From Hymenobacter sp. HSC-4F20 (GTDB lineage Bacteria > Bacteroidota > Bacteroidia > Cytophagales > Hymenobacteraceae): DNA of 64,000 nt. The stretch covers positions 124,001 through 188,000 of the forward strand of contig NZ_JAHZTD010000004.1 of NCBI RefSeq assembly GCF_019599275.1. The letters run 5' to 3'. This document shows positions 41,536-49,744 of this stretch, one piece after another (the first letter of the stretch is position 1; the number at the start of each line of letters is the position of its first letter). A program made the position numbers and the translations under genes. The notes under the pieces are model-generated. The model had not been told where the DNA came from, ran no database searches, and was given only the letters and a program-made list of their open reading frames with translations.

Positions 41536-42129
41536 ATGAAACGTACTCTGCTCCTGTTGCTAGTCTTGCTGCTAGCCGCCACCGCCCATGCTCAGCTGGG
41601 CCTTAAAGCCGGTATCAACGCGGCTGTTCTCGATGGAGACAACCTCGGGTCTACCTCCACCAAGTACAAAACCTACTACCACGCCGGCATTTTCTACGAA
41701 GCCGACCTGATTGGCCCGATTTCGATTCAGCCGGAGTTGCTGTATTCTTTGCAGGGTAGCTCATTTAAGGATGCGCTCGGAAACTACAACGCCAAGCTAC
41801 ACTACCTCAACCTACCGGTGCTGGCGAAGGTAACCGTCGGGCCAGTATTCGTAGAGGCCGGACCGCAGTTTGGGTTTCTGCTCTCCAAAGATGCCAGCGG
41901 CGACCTGAGCGTTTCATCCTCCGGAACGGGCCCCTACAGCAGCTACAAGCGCGGCGACCTGAGCCTGTGCGCCGGTGCGGGTCTGAAACTGAGCAACCTT
42001 CTGATAGGAGCGCGCTTCAACGCTGGGGTCAACGACATCAACGACGTGCGTAACGTCAGTGGCACCAACGACCCGCGGCTGCGCAACCGCGTGATTCAGG
42101 GATACGTGGCCCTACAGCTGGGCAAGTAA
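41536..42129 (+). CDS. PorT-like outer membrane beta-barrel protein
   Basis: 197 residues. Signal peptide MKRTLLLLLVLLLAATAHA. The mature protein starts QLGLKAGINAAVLDGDN and contains SIQPELLYSLQGSSFK, LHYLNLPVLAKVTVG, VEAGPQFGFLLS and LCAGAGLKLSNLLIGARFNAG, the pattern of the outer-membrane-beta-barrel (PorT/OmpW-like) family of Bacteroidota. It lies on the plus strand between DUF4159 and the first PmbA-like gene. Confidence 0.88.
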   Translation: MKRTLLLLLVLLLAATAHAQLGLKAGINAAVLDGDNLGSTSTKYKTYYHAGIFYEADLIGPISIQPELLYSLQGSSFKDALGNYNAKLHYLNLPVLAKVTVGPVFVEAGPQFGFLLSKDASGDLSVSSSGTGPYSSYKRGDLSLCAGAGLKLSNLLIGARFNAGVNDINDVRNVSGTNDPRLRNRVIQGYVALQLGK

Positions 42130-42327
42130 ACCGACCCAGTGGCCGCTGCTGGATATGTTGCTTTTGTAGCGGTTATAATTGGTTACAATCCTGATTAAAT
42201 CTTGCGGCTACCTGAGGTTGTAGCTGCCGGCCTGGGCTCAGCTATTGGAACAGCTACTTGTGCCGAGGCAAGAAGGGGAGCTGGCAGAATAGTAGGCAAC
42301 AGAAGGTATTTCATGCACTACAAAAAA

Positions 42328-42358
42328 GTGGCTTCTCCCGGCACCCGGGAGAAGCCAC
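42328..42358 (-). terminator. Hairpin terminator of the first PmbA/TldD pair
   Basis: 14-base arms GTGGCTTCTCCCGG (42328-42341) and its complement (42345-42358) with a 3-base loop, preceded on the plus strand by AAAAAA. It lies just after the stop of the 42385 gene. Confidence 0.85.
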
Positions 42359-42384
42359 AATGCTCTACAGCCCACTTCGCAGGC

Positions 42385-43710
42385 CTACACCGCGTCGGAG
42401 AGGCTGGTGAAGGTAAAGTCGCGGATTTTAAGCGGGGGCACCAGGTTGCCGCCCAGCCGCACGGGCTTACCAATGGCCTCGATGTTGTTGAGCATAATCA
42501 CCGGGCTTTCGTTGAAGCGGAAGTTTTTCACCGGGTGCTTGATTTTGCCGTTCTCGATGTAAAACGTTCCGTCGCGGGTCAGGCCAGTAAAGAGTAGGGT
42601 CTGCGGGTCCACGTCGCGGATGTACCACAGGCGCGTGACCAGAATGCCCTTGGCCGTGCTCTTGATCAGGTCCTGCACGCTTTGGGTGCCGCCTTCCATG
42701 ATGAAGTTGCCGGAGAAGGCCGTAGGCTGCTTGCCGGTTTTCTGGGCCCAGTAGCGGGTGTAGTACAGGTTCTTTACTACCCCCTTCTCCACCCAATTCA
42801 TGCGCTTAACCGGCAGCCCTTCCCCATCGAACACGCCGCCGGGCGCCTGAGGATTCAGCGGGTCGGAGTAGATGGTGATGCGCGGGTCAAAGAGCTTTTC
42901 GCCGGTGCGGTTGCCGCCCCCTTTCTTGCTCAGGAAGGAGCGGCCCTCGTCGGCCTCGCGGGCCCCGAAGTTGTACACGAGGTTGTTGAGCAACCCTTCG
43001 TCGGAAACCAGGGCCGCAGGTTCCAGAATCACGGTGTACTTGCCGGGTTCCAGGGCTTTGGCGTTGCGCGAGCCGGCGGCTTTGTCGGCCGCAATCTGCG
43101 TCAGGGCCTTGGCGTTGAACTTGCTGACATCCGTAAAGTCAGCTACGGCATAGCCCGAGCCGGTGCCGTCGGGCGTGCGCACCGTCACCGAGAAATCGAG
43201 GGTAGTGCTTTGCTGGTAGGCTTCGAGGCCTTTATTGTTGCGCAGGGCCAGGAAAGAAGCACCGTCTTCGAGGTAGCCAGCGCCGGTCAGCTGCTTGGCA
43301 GTACACAAGGCTATACTGTCGCCGGCCGCCTGGGCCCGGAAATCCGGGGTAATGGCGGCCGTGCTGGCGGCGTAGCTTACGGGCGTGAGGTATTGCTGCG
43401 GACCCAGCAAGGGCATGTACTCGGGGTCTTCGGGAGCGAGGCGGGCAATTTCCTCGGCTCGCTGCACGCAGCGGCGCAGGGTGGCGTCGTCAAACTGATT
43501 GCAGGTGGCTACCCCCGCCCGCTTGCCAAACCGTGCCTCCACTACCAACGACACGTTATCGGCCGCGCCGGCGGTGCTTACAGAGTTGCGGGCGTAGCGC
43601 ACGTTGCCGCTGGTGCGGCCCTGCAGGGTAGCCTGACATTCGTCGGCGGTAGTGAAACCTACCACTTTCTTCAGGATAGCCTGCGACTCGTCTTTGGAAA
43701 GAATGGCCAT
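42385..43710 (-). CDS. PmbA/TldE-like protein, copy 1
   Basis: 441 residues. MAILSKDESQAILKKVVGF, RYARNSVSTAGAADNVSLVV, AEEIARLAPEDPEYMPLLG and ALEPGKYTVILEPAAL match the TldD/PmbA fold. There is no HExxH motif, so it is the non-catalytic TldE-type partner. In E. coli TldD/TldE form a heterodimer that cleaves unfolded peptides such as microcin precursors. The gene starts 3 bases after the TldD-like gene, consistent with one complex. It is closely related to the gene at 45521. No signal peptide is seen, unlike the partner. Confidence 0.88.
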   Translation of the reverse strand: MAILSKDESQAILKKVVGFTTADECQATLQGRTSGNVRYARNSVSTAGAADNVSLVVEARFGKRAGVATCNQFDDATLRRCVQRAEEIARLAPEDPEYMPLLGPQQYLTPVSYAASTAAITPDFRAQAAGDSIALCTAKQLTGAGYLEDGASFLALRNNKGLEAYQQSTTLDFSVTVRTPDGTGSGYAVADFTDVSKFNAKALTQIAADKAAGSRNAKALEPGKYTVILEPAALVSDEGLLNNLVYNFGAREADEGRSFLSKKGGGNRTGEKLFDPRITIYSDPLNPQAPGGVFDGEGLPVKRMNWVEKGVVKNLYYTRYWAQKTGKQPTAFSGNFIMEGGTQSVQDLIKSTAKGILVTRLWYIRDVDPQTLLFTGLTRDGTFYIENGKIKHPVKNFRFNESPVIMLNNIEAIGKPVRLGGNLVPPLKIRDFTFTSLSDAV

Positions 43711-43713
43711 AGC

Positions 43714-45363
43714 TTATCCGATTTTGCGGGCGGTGTTGATAACGTTCACGCCGTTGAAACGGGTAGTGCTGGAACCGTGACTTACCGCCGAGCTTTGGCT
43801 GGGCTGGCCTTTGCCATCGTTGAAGAAGCCCGCGAACCGGTAATCCGACTGGTCGCAGACGGCCGCGCAGCTGTTCCAGAATTCCAGGGTATTGGTCTGG
43901 TAGGCCACGTCTTCGAGCATACCGGCAATTTTGCCTTTCTCAATGGCGTAGAACACCTGGCCGCCGAACTGCGAGTTATAGCGCTGCTGGTCGATGGAGA
44001 ACGAGCCGTTGCCGGCAATGTAAATGCCCTTATCTACGCCCGCAATCATCTGATCTACGCTCAGCTTCTCCTTGCCGGGCCGCAAGCTCACGTTGGGCAT
44101 GCGCTGGAACTGCACATCCTGCCACGACTGGGAGTAGCAGCAGCCGTCCGACTCGTTCTGGCCCACGATGTGCGCCTGGTCCCGAATTTTCTCGTAGTCT
44201 ACCAGCTTGCCCTGGTCAATCAGCATCCACTCCTTCGTTTTCACGCCTTCGTCGTCGTAACCCACGGCACCCAGGGAGCCGGGCTGCAGCTTGTCGGCCA
44301 CAATGTTGACGTGCTTGGAACCGTAAGGCTGACCCTTGGCCTTCCACTCCAGGGTAGCGAAGGAGGTGCCGGCATAGTTGGCCTCGTAGCCCAGCACGCG
44401 GTCCAGCTCCAGCGGGTGACCTACCGACTCGTGAATGGTGAGGCCCAGGTGGTGCGGGTCGAGCACCAGGTCGTACTTGCCCGGCGTTACCGACTTCGCC
44501 GTGATTTTCTCCTTGGCTTGTCGGGCGGCGCGGGCGGCATCTTCCAGCATATCGTAGCTGTACTTATAGCCTACCACGTCGGAGCCTTGGGGGCCAGCTA
44601 CTTTATCCTCGGCCTTGGGCGTGAGGTACTCGTAGCCCATACCCATGGGCGAGCTAAGCGCCTGCCGGCTGCGGAATTTCCCTGAGGCCCGGTCTACTAC
44701 CGTTACCCCAAACGTGGGGTAGATGCGGTGGATGTCCTGGTCGATGTAGGAACCGTCGGTGGAGGCAAAGTACTTCTGCTCATTCACCTGAAATAGCACC
44801 GAATTCACGAAGCTGGCGCCGTTTTCCAGGGCCTTGGCATTGGTGGCCAGCAGCAGGTCTACCTTATCCTTAATGGGAACTTCAAAGGCATTCTGCTTGA
44901 TGGGGGCCTTCCACGAAACCTCGCCGTAGCCTTTCTGGGGCGCTAGTTTCACTTGCTCTTTCTGCACCTTGGAGTTGGCCTTGGCAATCTGCACGGCCAG
45001 CTGCGCCGCCTTGGCCATGCCCGCTTCCGTCACTTGGTTGGTAGCCGCGAAACCCCAGGTACCGTTGGCAATAACGCGCACACCGGCCCCGTAGCTCTCG
45101 GAGTTCACAATGTTCTGCACCTGCTTCTCGCGGGTAAACACGCCCTGGTTAAGGTAGCGCCCGATGCGCACATCGGCGTAGGTAGCACCGGCCGATTTAG
45201 CCGCGTTCAGGGCTGCGTCGGAAAGGCGTTTTTTCACCGCTACGTCTACCCCTTCCAGAAAGCGGGCCGGGTCAACGGGGTTGCCGCCAAAGCTGGGCAG
45301 CGACGGTAGCCAGAGCGCCCCGGCCGCCAGGCCAGTAACGCCCACAAAATCACGTCTGTTCAA
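43714..45363 (-). CDS. TldD-like metalloprotease with Tat-like leader, copy 1
   Basis: 549 residues when started at the TTG giving MNRRDFVGVTGLAAGALW; an ATG at 45408 adds 15 residues before it. The twin-arginine leader (NRRDFVG, hydrophobic stretch, then LPSLPSFGG) suggests export in folded form. The zinc site HESVGH lies near residue 311, with LELDRVLGYEANYAGTSF after it. TldD-type enzymes are processive peptidases acting with a TldE partner, here the next gene. Both the leader and the duplication of the pair are unusual against the cytoplasmic E. coli system. Confidence 0.85.
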   Translation of the reverse strand: MNRRDFVGVTGLAAGALWLPSLPSFGGNPVDPARFLEGVDVAVKKRLSDAALNAAKSAGATYADVRIGRYLNQGVFTREKQVQNIVNSESYGAGVRVIANGTWGFAATNQVTEAGMAKAAQLAVQIAKANSKVQKEQVKLAPQKGYGEVSWKAPIKQNAFEVPIKDKVDLLLATNAKALENGASFVNSVLFQVNEQKYFASTDGSYIDQDIHRIYPTFGVTVVDRASGKFRSRQALSSPMGMGYEYLTPKAEDKVAGPQGSDVVGYKYSYDMLEDAARAARQAKEKITAKSVTPGKYDLVLDPHHLGLTIHESVGHPLELDRVLGYEANYAGTSFATLEWKAKGQPYGSKHVNIVADKLQPGSLGAVGYDDEGVKTKEWMLIDQGKLVDYEKIRDQAHIVGQNESDGCCYSQSWQDVQFQRMPNVSLRPGKEKLSVDQMIAGVDKGIYIAGNGSFSIDQQRYNSQFGGQVFYAIEKGKIAGMLEDVAYQTNTLEFWNSCAAVCDQSDYRFAGFFNDGKGQPSQSSAVSHGSSTTRFNGVNVINTARKIG

Positions 45364-45464
45364 AGGAGTAGAGGTTGGAAGTAAGAAGCTTGTTAAGAAA
45401 GCACCCAAGAGCGAAACCTAGTAGGTCACCATCAGAGCACTCAGCTGTGTGAAATGAGAAAGCA

Positions 45465-45494
45465 AAACCCGCCCGGCAAGGGCCAAGCGGGTTT
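45465..45494 (-). terminator. Hairpin terminator between the TldD/PmbA pairs
   Basis: AAACCCGC (45465-45472) pairs with GCGGGTTT (45487-45494), with GGC/GCC inside. It lies shortly after the stop of the second PmbA-like gene, so each pair can end separately. Confidence 0.65.
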
Positions 45495-45520
45495 GCACGA
45501 ACACCGCGGCAGGCGCTAGG

Positions 45521-46855
45521 CTACACCGCGTCGGAGAGGCTGGTGAAGGTGAAGTCGCGGATTTTGAGCGGGGGCACCAGGTTGCCACCTACCCGTACCG
45601 GCTTGCCGATGGCCTCCAGGTTGTTGAGCATGATAATCGGCGACTCGTTGAAGCGGAAGTTCTTCACCGGGTGCTTAATCTTGCCGTTCTCGATATAGAA
45701 GGTTCCGTCGCGGGTGAGGCCCGTGTAAAGCAGGGTCTGGGGGTCAACGGGGCGGATGTACCACAGGCGCGTAACCAGGATACCACGCTGGGTGCCTTTG
45801 ATAAGGTCGGCGGTGCTTTGGGTGCCACCTTCCATAATCCAGCCGCCGGGGCGCGGAATATCTGGAATGCCGGCTTTCTGGGCCCAGTAGCGCGAGGTGT
45901 ACAGGTTTTTTACTACCCCCTTCTCAATCCAGGTCATTTTCTGCTGAGGACGGCCGTCACCCGAGAAGGTGAGGTCGGCAATTTCGGGGTGGGTAGGGTC
46001 GGAGTAGATGGTTACCCGCTCGTCGAACAGCTTTTCGCCCTTGCGGTTACCACCGCCTTTTTTGCTCAGGAAGGAGCGGCCTTCATCGGCGTTGCGGGCG
46101 TCGAGGGCACCCATCAGGGCTGCTAGCAGCGAGGCGTCGGTATTAGCCACCAGGGCGGCGGGCTCCAGAATAACGGTGTACTTGCCAGGCTCCAGGGCCT
46201 GGGCGTTGCGCGAGCCAGCGGCTTTGTCGGCCGCAATCTGGGTCAGGCGGCGGGCGTCGAACTTGCTGGCGTCGTTATAATCCGCGGTGGCGTAGCCCGA
46301 GCCGGTACCATCCGGCGTGCGCACCGTGATGCTAAACTCCAGGCCCGATACCTGCTGGTAGGCTTCGAGGCCCTTGCTGTTGCGCTTGGCCACGAAACCA
46401 GCCGAGTCGTTCAGGAAGGCCGCCGAGGTCAGTTTCTTTTCGTCACAGAGCTTCATGCTGGCGCCCACCTGGGTAGCGCGGTAGTCGGGCGTGATGTCGG
46501 CGGTAGCTTTGGCGAAGCTCTGAGGCGAAGCCAAGTACTTCTGGGGCCCCAGCAAGGGCATGTACTCGGGGCTTTCCGGGGCGAGGCGGGCAATTTCTTC
46601 GGCCCGCTGCACGCAGTTGCGCAGGGTTGCGTCGTCGAACTGGTTGCAGGTGGCTACCCCCGAGCGTTTGCCAAAGCGCGACTCCACGGTGAGGGCCACG
46701 TTATCGATGCCGCCGCTGGTGCTGATGGCGTTGCGCGCCGAGCGCACGTTGCCGCCCGTCTGGCCGTTGAGCGTGGCTTCGCACTCGTCGGCTTTGCTGA
46801 AGCTCAGCACCTTTTTCAGGATGGCCTGGGCTTCGGTTTGAGAAAGAATTGCCAT
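45521..46855 (-). CDS. PmbA/TldE-like protein, copy 2
   Basis: 444 residues. It opens MAILSQTEAQAILKKVLSF and ends VPPLKIRDFTFTSLSDAV, identical at the end to copy 1 at 42385-43710. Most internal motifs are shared (RSFLSKKGGGNR, KIKHPVKNFRFNESP). No HExxH is present. It is the likely non-catalytic partner of the TldD-like gene at 46914. Differences are concentrated in loops (for example the IPDIPRPGGWIMEGG region), which might set different substrates; this is inference. Confidence 0.88.
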   Translation of the reverse strand: MAILSQTEAQAILKKVLSFSKADECEATLNGQTGGNVRSARNAISTSGGIDNVALTVESRFGKRSGVATCNQFDDATLRNCVQRAEEIARLAPESPEYMPLLGPQKYLASPQSFAKATADITPDYRATQVGASMKLCDEKKLTSAAFLNDSAGFVAKRNSKGLEAYQQVSGLEFSITVRTPDGTGSGYATADYNDASKFDARRLTQIAADKAAGSRNAQALEPGKYTVILEPAALVANTDASLLAALMGALDARNADEGRSFLSKKGGGNRKGEKLFDERVTIYSDPTHPEIADLTFSGDGRPQQKMTWIEKGVVKNLYTSRYWAQKAGIPDIPRPGGWIMEGGTQSTADLIKGTQRGILVTRLWYIRPVDPQTLLYTGLTRDGTFYIENGKIKHPVKNFRFNESPIIMLNNLEAIGKPVRVGGNLVPPLKIRDFTFTSLSDAV

Positions 46856-46913
46856 ATGGGTTGATATGCTGATGGTGGGCCAGCCCCCGCGAAGGAGCTA
46901 GTGAAGCCACCGT

Positions 46914-48563
46914 TTATCCAATTTTGCGGGCAGTATTGATGACGTTCACGGCGTTGAAGCGGGTAGTGCTGGAGCCGTGGCTCACGGCCGATACCTGCGG
47001 GGGCTGGCCCTTGCCATCGAAGAAGGAGCCGAACAGGCGGTAGTCCGACTGGTCGCAGATGGCGGAGCAGCTATTCCAGAACTCAACTGTGTTAGTCTGG
47101 TAGGCCACGTCTTCGAGCATGCCGGCAATCTTGCCTTTCTCGATGGCGTAGAACACCGTGCCGCCGAACTGGGAATTGTAGCGCTGCTGGTCAATAGAGA
47201 AAGAGCCGCGGCCAGCAATGTAGATGCCTTTATCCACGTTGCTGATCATCTGATCCACGCTCATTTTCTCGGTGCCAGGCTTGAGGCTGATGTTAGCCAT
47301 GCGCTGGAACTGCACATCTTCCCACGACTGGGAGTAGCAGCAGCCATCCGATTCGTTCTGGCCCACAATATGGGCTTGGTCCCGAATCTTCTGGTAGTCT
47401 ACCAGCTTACCATCTTTGATGATGTCCCACTGCTTGGTTTTCACGCCTTCGTCGTCGTAGCCCACCGCGCCCAACGAGCCGGGCTGGGTTTTATCGGCAA
47501 TGATGTTGACGAGCTTCGAGCCGTAGGGCTGGTTTTTGGCTTTCCATTCCTGAGTCGCGAAGGAGGTACCGGCGTAGTTGGCTTCGTAGCCCAGTACGCG
47601 GTCCAGCTCGGTGGCGTGGCCGATGCTTTCGTGAATCGTCAGGCCCAAGTGGTTAGGGTCGAGCACGAGGTCGTACTTGCCCGGCGTTACCGATTTGGCC
47701 GTGATTTTCTCCTTGGCTTGCTTGGCGGCCAGGGTGGCATCTTCCAGCATGTCGTAGCTGTACTTGTAACCCACCAGACCGGTGCCGGCGGGGCCGGCGA
47801 TTTTGTCCTGGGCTTTGGGCTGCATGTACTCGTAGCCCATGCCCATGGGCGAGCTGAGGGCCTCGCGGGTGCGGAACTTGCCGCTGGCCCGGTCAATGGC
47901 CGTTACCCCCAGCGTCGGCCAGATGCGGTGAATGTCCTGGTCGATGTAGGAGCCGTCGGTAGAGGCAAAGTACTTCTGCTCGTTGATCTGAAACAGGGCC
48001 GAATTCACGAAGTTGGCGCCGTTGTCGAGGGCCTTGGCGTTGGCGGCCAGCAGCAAATCCACCTTGTCTTTGATGGGAACCTCGAAGGCGTTTACCTGAA
48101 TCGGGGTTTTCCAGGTCACCTCGCCGTAGCCTTTCTGCGGAGCCAGCTTTACGGGCTCTTTCTGCACCTTGGAGTTGGCCTTGGCAATCTGCACGGCCAG
48201 TTGGGCGGCCTTCGCCATACCGGCTTCCGTAACGGTATTGGTAGCGGCAAAGCCCCAGGTGCCATTGGCAATAACCCGGATGCCAGCGCCGTAGCTTTCC
48301 CCGTTGGCAATGTTCTGCACCTGCTTTTCGCGGGTGAAGATGCTCTGGTTGAGGTAGCGCCCAATGCGCACATCGGCGTAGGTAGCCCCCGCCGATTTGG
48401 CCGCGTTCAGGGCCGAGTCGGCCAGGCGCTTTTTGATGGCCGGATCCACTTGCTCCAGCAAGCGGGCGGGGTCTATCAGCTCGCCGCCGAAGCCCGGAAC
48501 CGAGGGCAGAAACATGGCCCCGGTAGCAAGGCCAGTCAGCCCCACGAAGTCGCGTCGTTTCAA
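46914..48563 (-). CDS. TldD-like metalloprotease with Tat-like leader, copy 2
   Basis: 549 residues from a TTG giving MKRRDFVGLTGLATGAMF; the frame has ATG codons at 48677 and 48668, but the segment they add has no leader character. The twin-arginine motif KRRDFVG and the zinc site HESIGHATELDR are clear. It is very similar to copy 1 throughout (RTREALSSPMGMGYEYM; NYAGTSFATQEWKAK). Paired with the PmbA-like gene 58 bases downstream. The use of TTG at the same leader position in both copies supports that start. Confidence 0.85.
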   Translation of the reverse strand: MKRRDFVGLTGLATGAMFLPSVPGFGGELIDPARLLEQVDPAIKKRLADSALNAAKSAGATYADVRIGRYLNQSIFTREKQVQNIANGESYGAGIRVIANGTWGFAATNTVTEAGMAKAAQLAVQIAKANSKVQKEPVKLAPQKGYGEVTWKTPIQVNAFEVPIKDKVDLLLAANAKALDNGANFVNSALFQINEQKYFASTDGSYIDQDIHRIWPTLGVTAIDRASGKFRTREALSSPMGMGYEYMQPKAQDKIAGPAGTGLVGYKYSYDMLEDATLAAKQAKEKITAKSVTPGKYDLVLDPNHLGLTIHESIGHATELDRVLGYEANYAGTSFATQEWKAKNQPYGSKLVNIIADKTQPGSLGAVGYDDEGVKTKQWDIIKDGKLVDYQKIRDQAHIVGQNESDGCCYSQSWEDVQFQRMANISLKPGTEKMSVDQMISNVDKGIYIAGRGSFSIDQQRYNSQFGGTVFYAIEKGKIAGMLEDVAYQTNTVEFWNSCSAICDQSDYRLFGSFFDGKGQPPQVSAVSHGSSTTRFNAVNVINTARKIG

Positions 48564-48704
48564 GAAGGTAAAAGTTTGGGTGATGGAGGAATGGAAATCG
48601 AAGGAAAGTATTGGCCGGCAGTCCGCCAATTGTAACCAATTGACGCAACTATCGTAGCGAGGCTGCATTATAGGCAAAGAACCTCGGAATTCGTTGCCAA
48701 TCCC

Positions 48705-49736
48705 TTAATCAATCAACCGCAAAAGCTCAGCGGCTATCTGTTGCCAGGGCAGGCTCAGGTCCAGCGTAACGATGCGCACCGGGTGCCCGCCCAGGCTGTA
48801 GCGCACGTCCAGGGCCTGGGCGGCGGCCGGGTACAGCAGGATGCCCTCCAGCTGCTGCTCAGGGGCTAGGGGCTGGTTTTGCAGGTAGGCGTACAGCTGG
48901 TAGAGGTGGGGCGAAATCAGCTTTTGCTGGTTGTAGCGGGGCTTGAGAGCCGCCGCGTAGTACTTGGTATCCAGAATAATTTTGCGCTCCGGGCTTTCCA
49001 GCGACGTGTCGGTAATCATGGCGGGCAGCAGGCCGAGCGCGTCAGGCATTTCAGCTTCGGCCTGCCACTGAATCGTCTCGCTCAACACCCGAAACCGGCG
49101 CTGCTCCAGGCGGTAAAAGTTGCGCACAAACTGCTCGAAAATGCGGGCCATTAGCGCCTCGTCGCGCCGGAAGTCGCGGAAGCGGGTCGCCCCGGCCGCA
49201 TCCGGGCTTGGCAGGGCGCTTTGATAAATCAGCTCGCACACGCTTAGTAAGAAGCCGCCCGGGCCGGTGGGCCGCCGCCGGCGTACGGCCCGCAATGTAG
49301 CCGCAGTAGGTAGCTCAGGCGCTACCGCCGCCGGGAAGCGGCGCAGCACTACCCGTACTTCCTGACGCAAGGCCGCCGGCAGGCTGCGGGTACGACTGAG
49401 CTGCTGCAAAGTGCCCAGCAGCAGGCGCGTAAGCGGCGTGTCGGGGCCCAGTTCATCGAACGCGCACACCACCCGCCCACGGCGGAGCAAGTCGCGGCTG
49501 AGGGTAGGAGCCAGCTGCACCCGGCCCCGCAATTCCGGCAGCTCCTCAGTCCGCTCAGCATAGGCTACCGGCAAGCCCTGGCGCAACTGTCGGCGGGTAG
49601 CCGAAAGCAGCACGTGGGTGAGCAGCTCCAGGGGGCGATGAAACGCAGTAGCTTCCGTGGCCAGCAATTCTTCCCGCTCCGGCAGCCGGTTCCAGGCGTA
49701 GCACAGCAGGTAGTAGAGGTTCTGGATGGGAATCAT
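48705..49736 (-). CDS. mcrC: McrC, nuclease subunit of McrBC type IV restriction
   Basis: 343 residues. The start IPIQNLYYLLCYAWNRLPE and RPLELLTHVLL are typical of McrC. The PD-(D/E)xK nuclease is seen as MITDTSLESPERKIILDTKYY in order: D, then D-x-K in ILDTKYY near residue 255. It cuts DNA containing modified cytosines when activated by the GTPase McrB. McrB ends 8 bases upstream, so the two are an operon. There is no DNA-modification gene nearby, as expected of a type IV system. Confidence 0.92.
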   Translation of the reverse strand: MIPIQNLYYLLCYAWNRLPEREELLATEATAFHRPLELLTHVLLSATRRQLRQGLPVAYAERTEELPELRGRVQLAPTLSRDLLRRGRVVCAFDELGPDTPLTRLLLGTLQQLSRTRSLPAALRQEVRVVLRRFPAAVAPELPTAATLRAVRRRRPTGPGGFLLSVCELIYQSALPSPDAAGATRFRDFRRDEALMARIFEQFVRNFYRLEQRRFRVLSETIQWQAEAEMPDALGLLPAMITDTSLESPERKIILDTKYYAAALKPRYNQQKLISPHLYQLYAYLQNQPLAPEQQLEGILLYPAAAQALDVRYSLGGHPVRIVTLDLSLPWQQIAAELLRLID

Positions 49737-49744
49737 CGGGCGGG

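Noticed and set aside
42682..44685. 667-codon plus-strand open frame
   Set aside because: It lies opposite the TldD/PmbA genes, has no recognisable domain and is rich in V, G, A and H as expected of an antisense frame in GC-rich DNA.
46977..48635. 552-codon plus-strand open frame
   Set aside because: Antisense shadow of the second TldD-like gene; similar composition to the other shadow, no domain.
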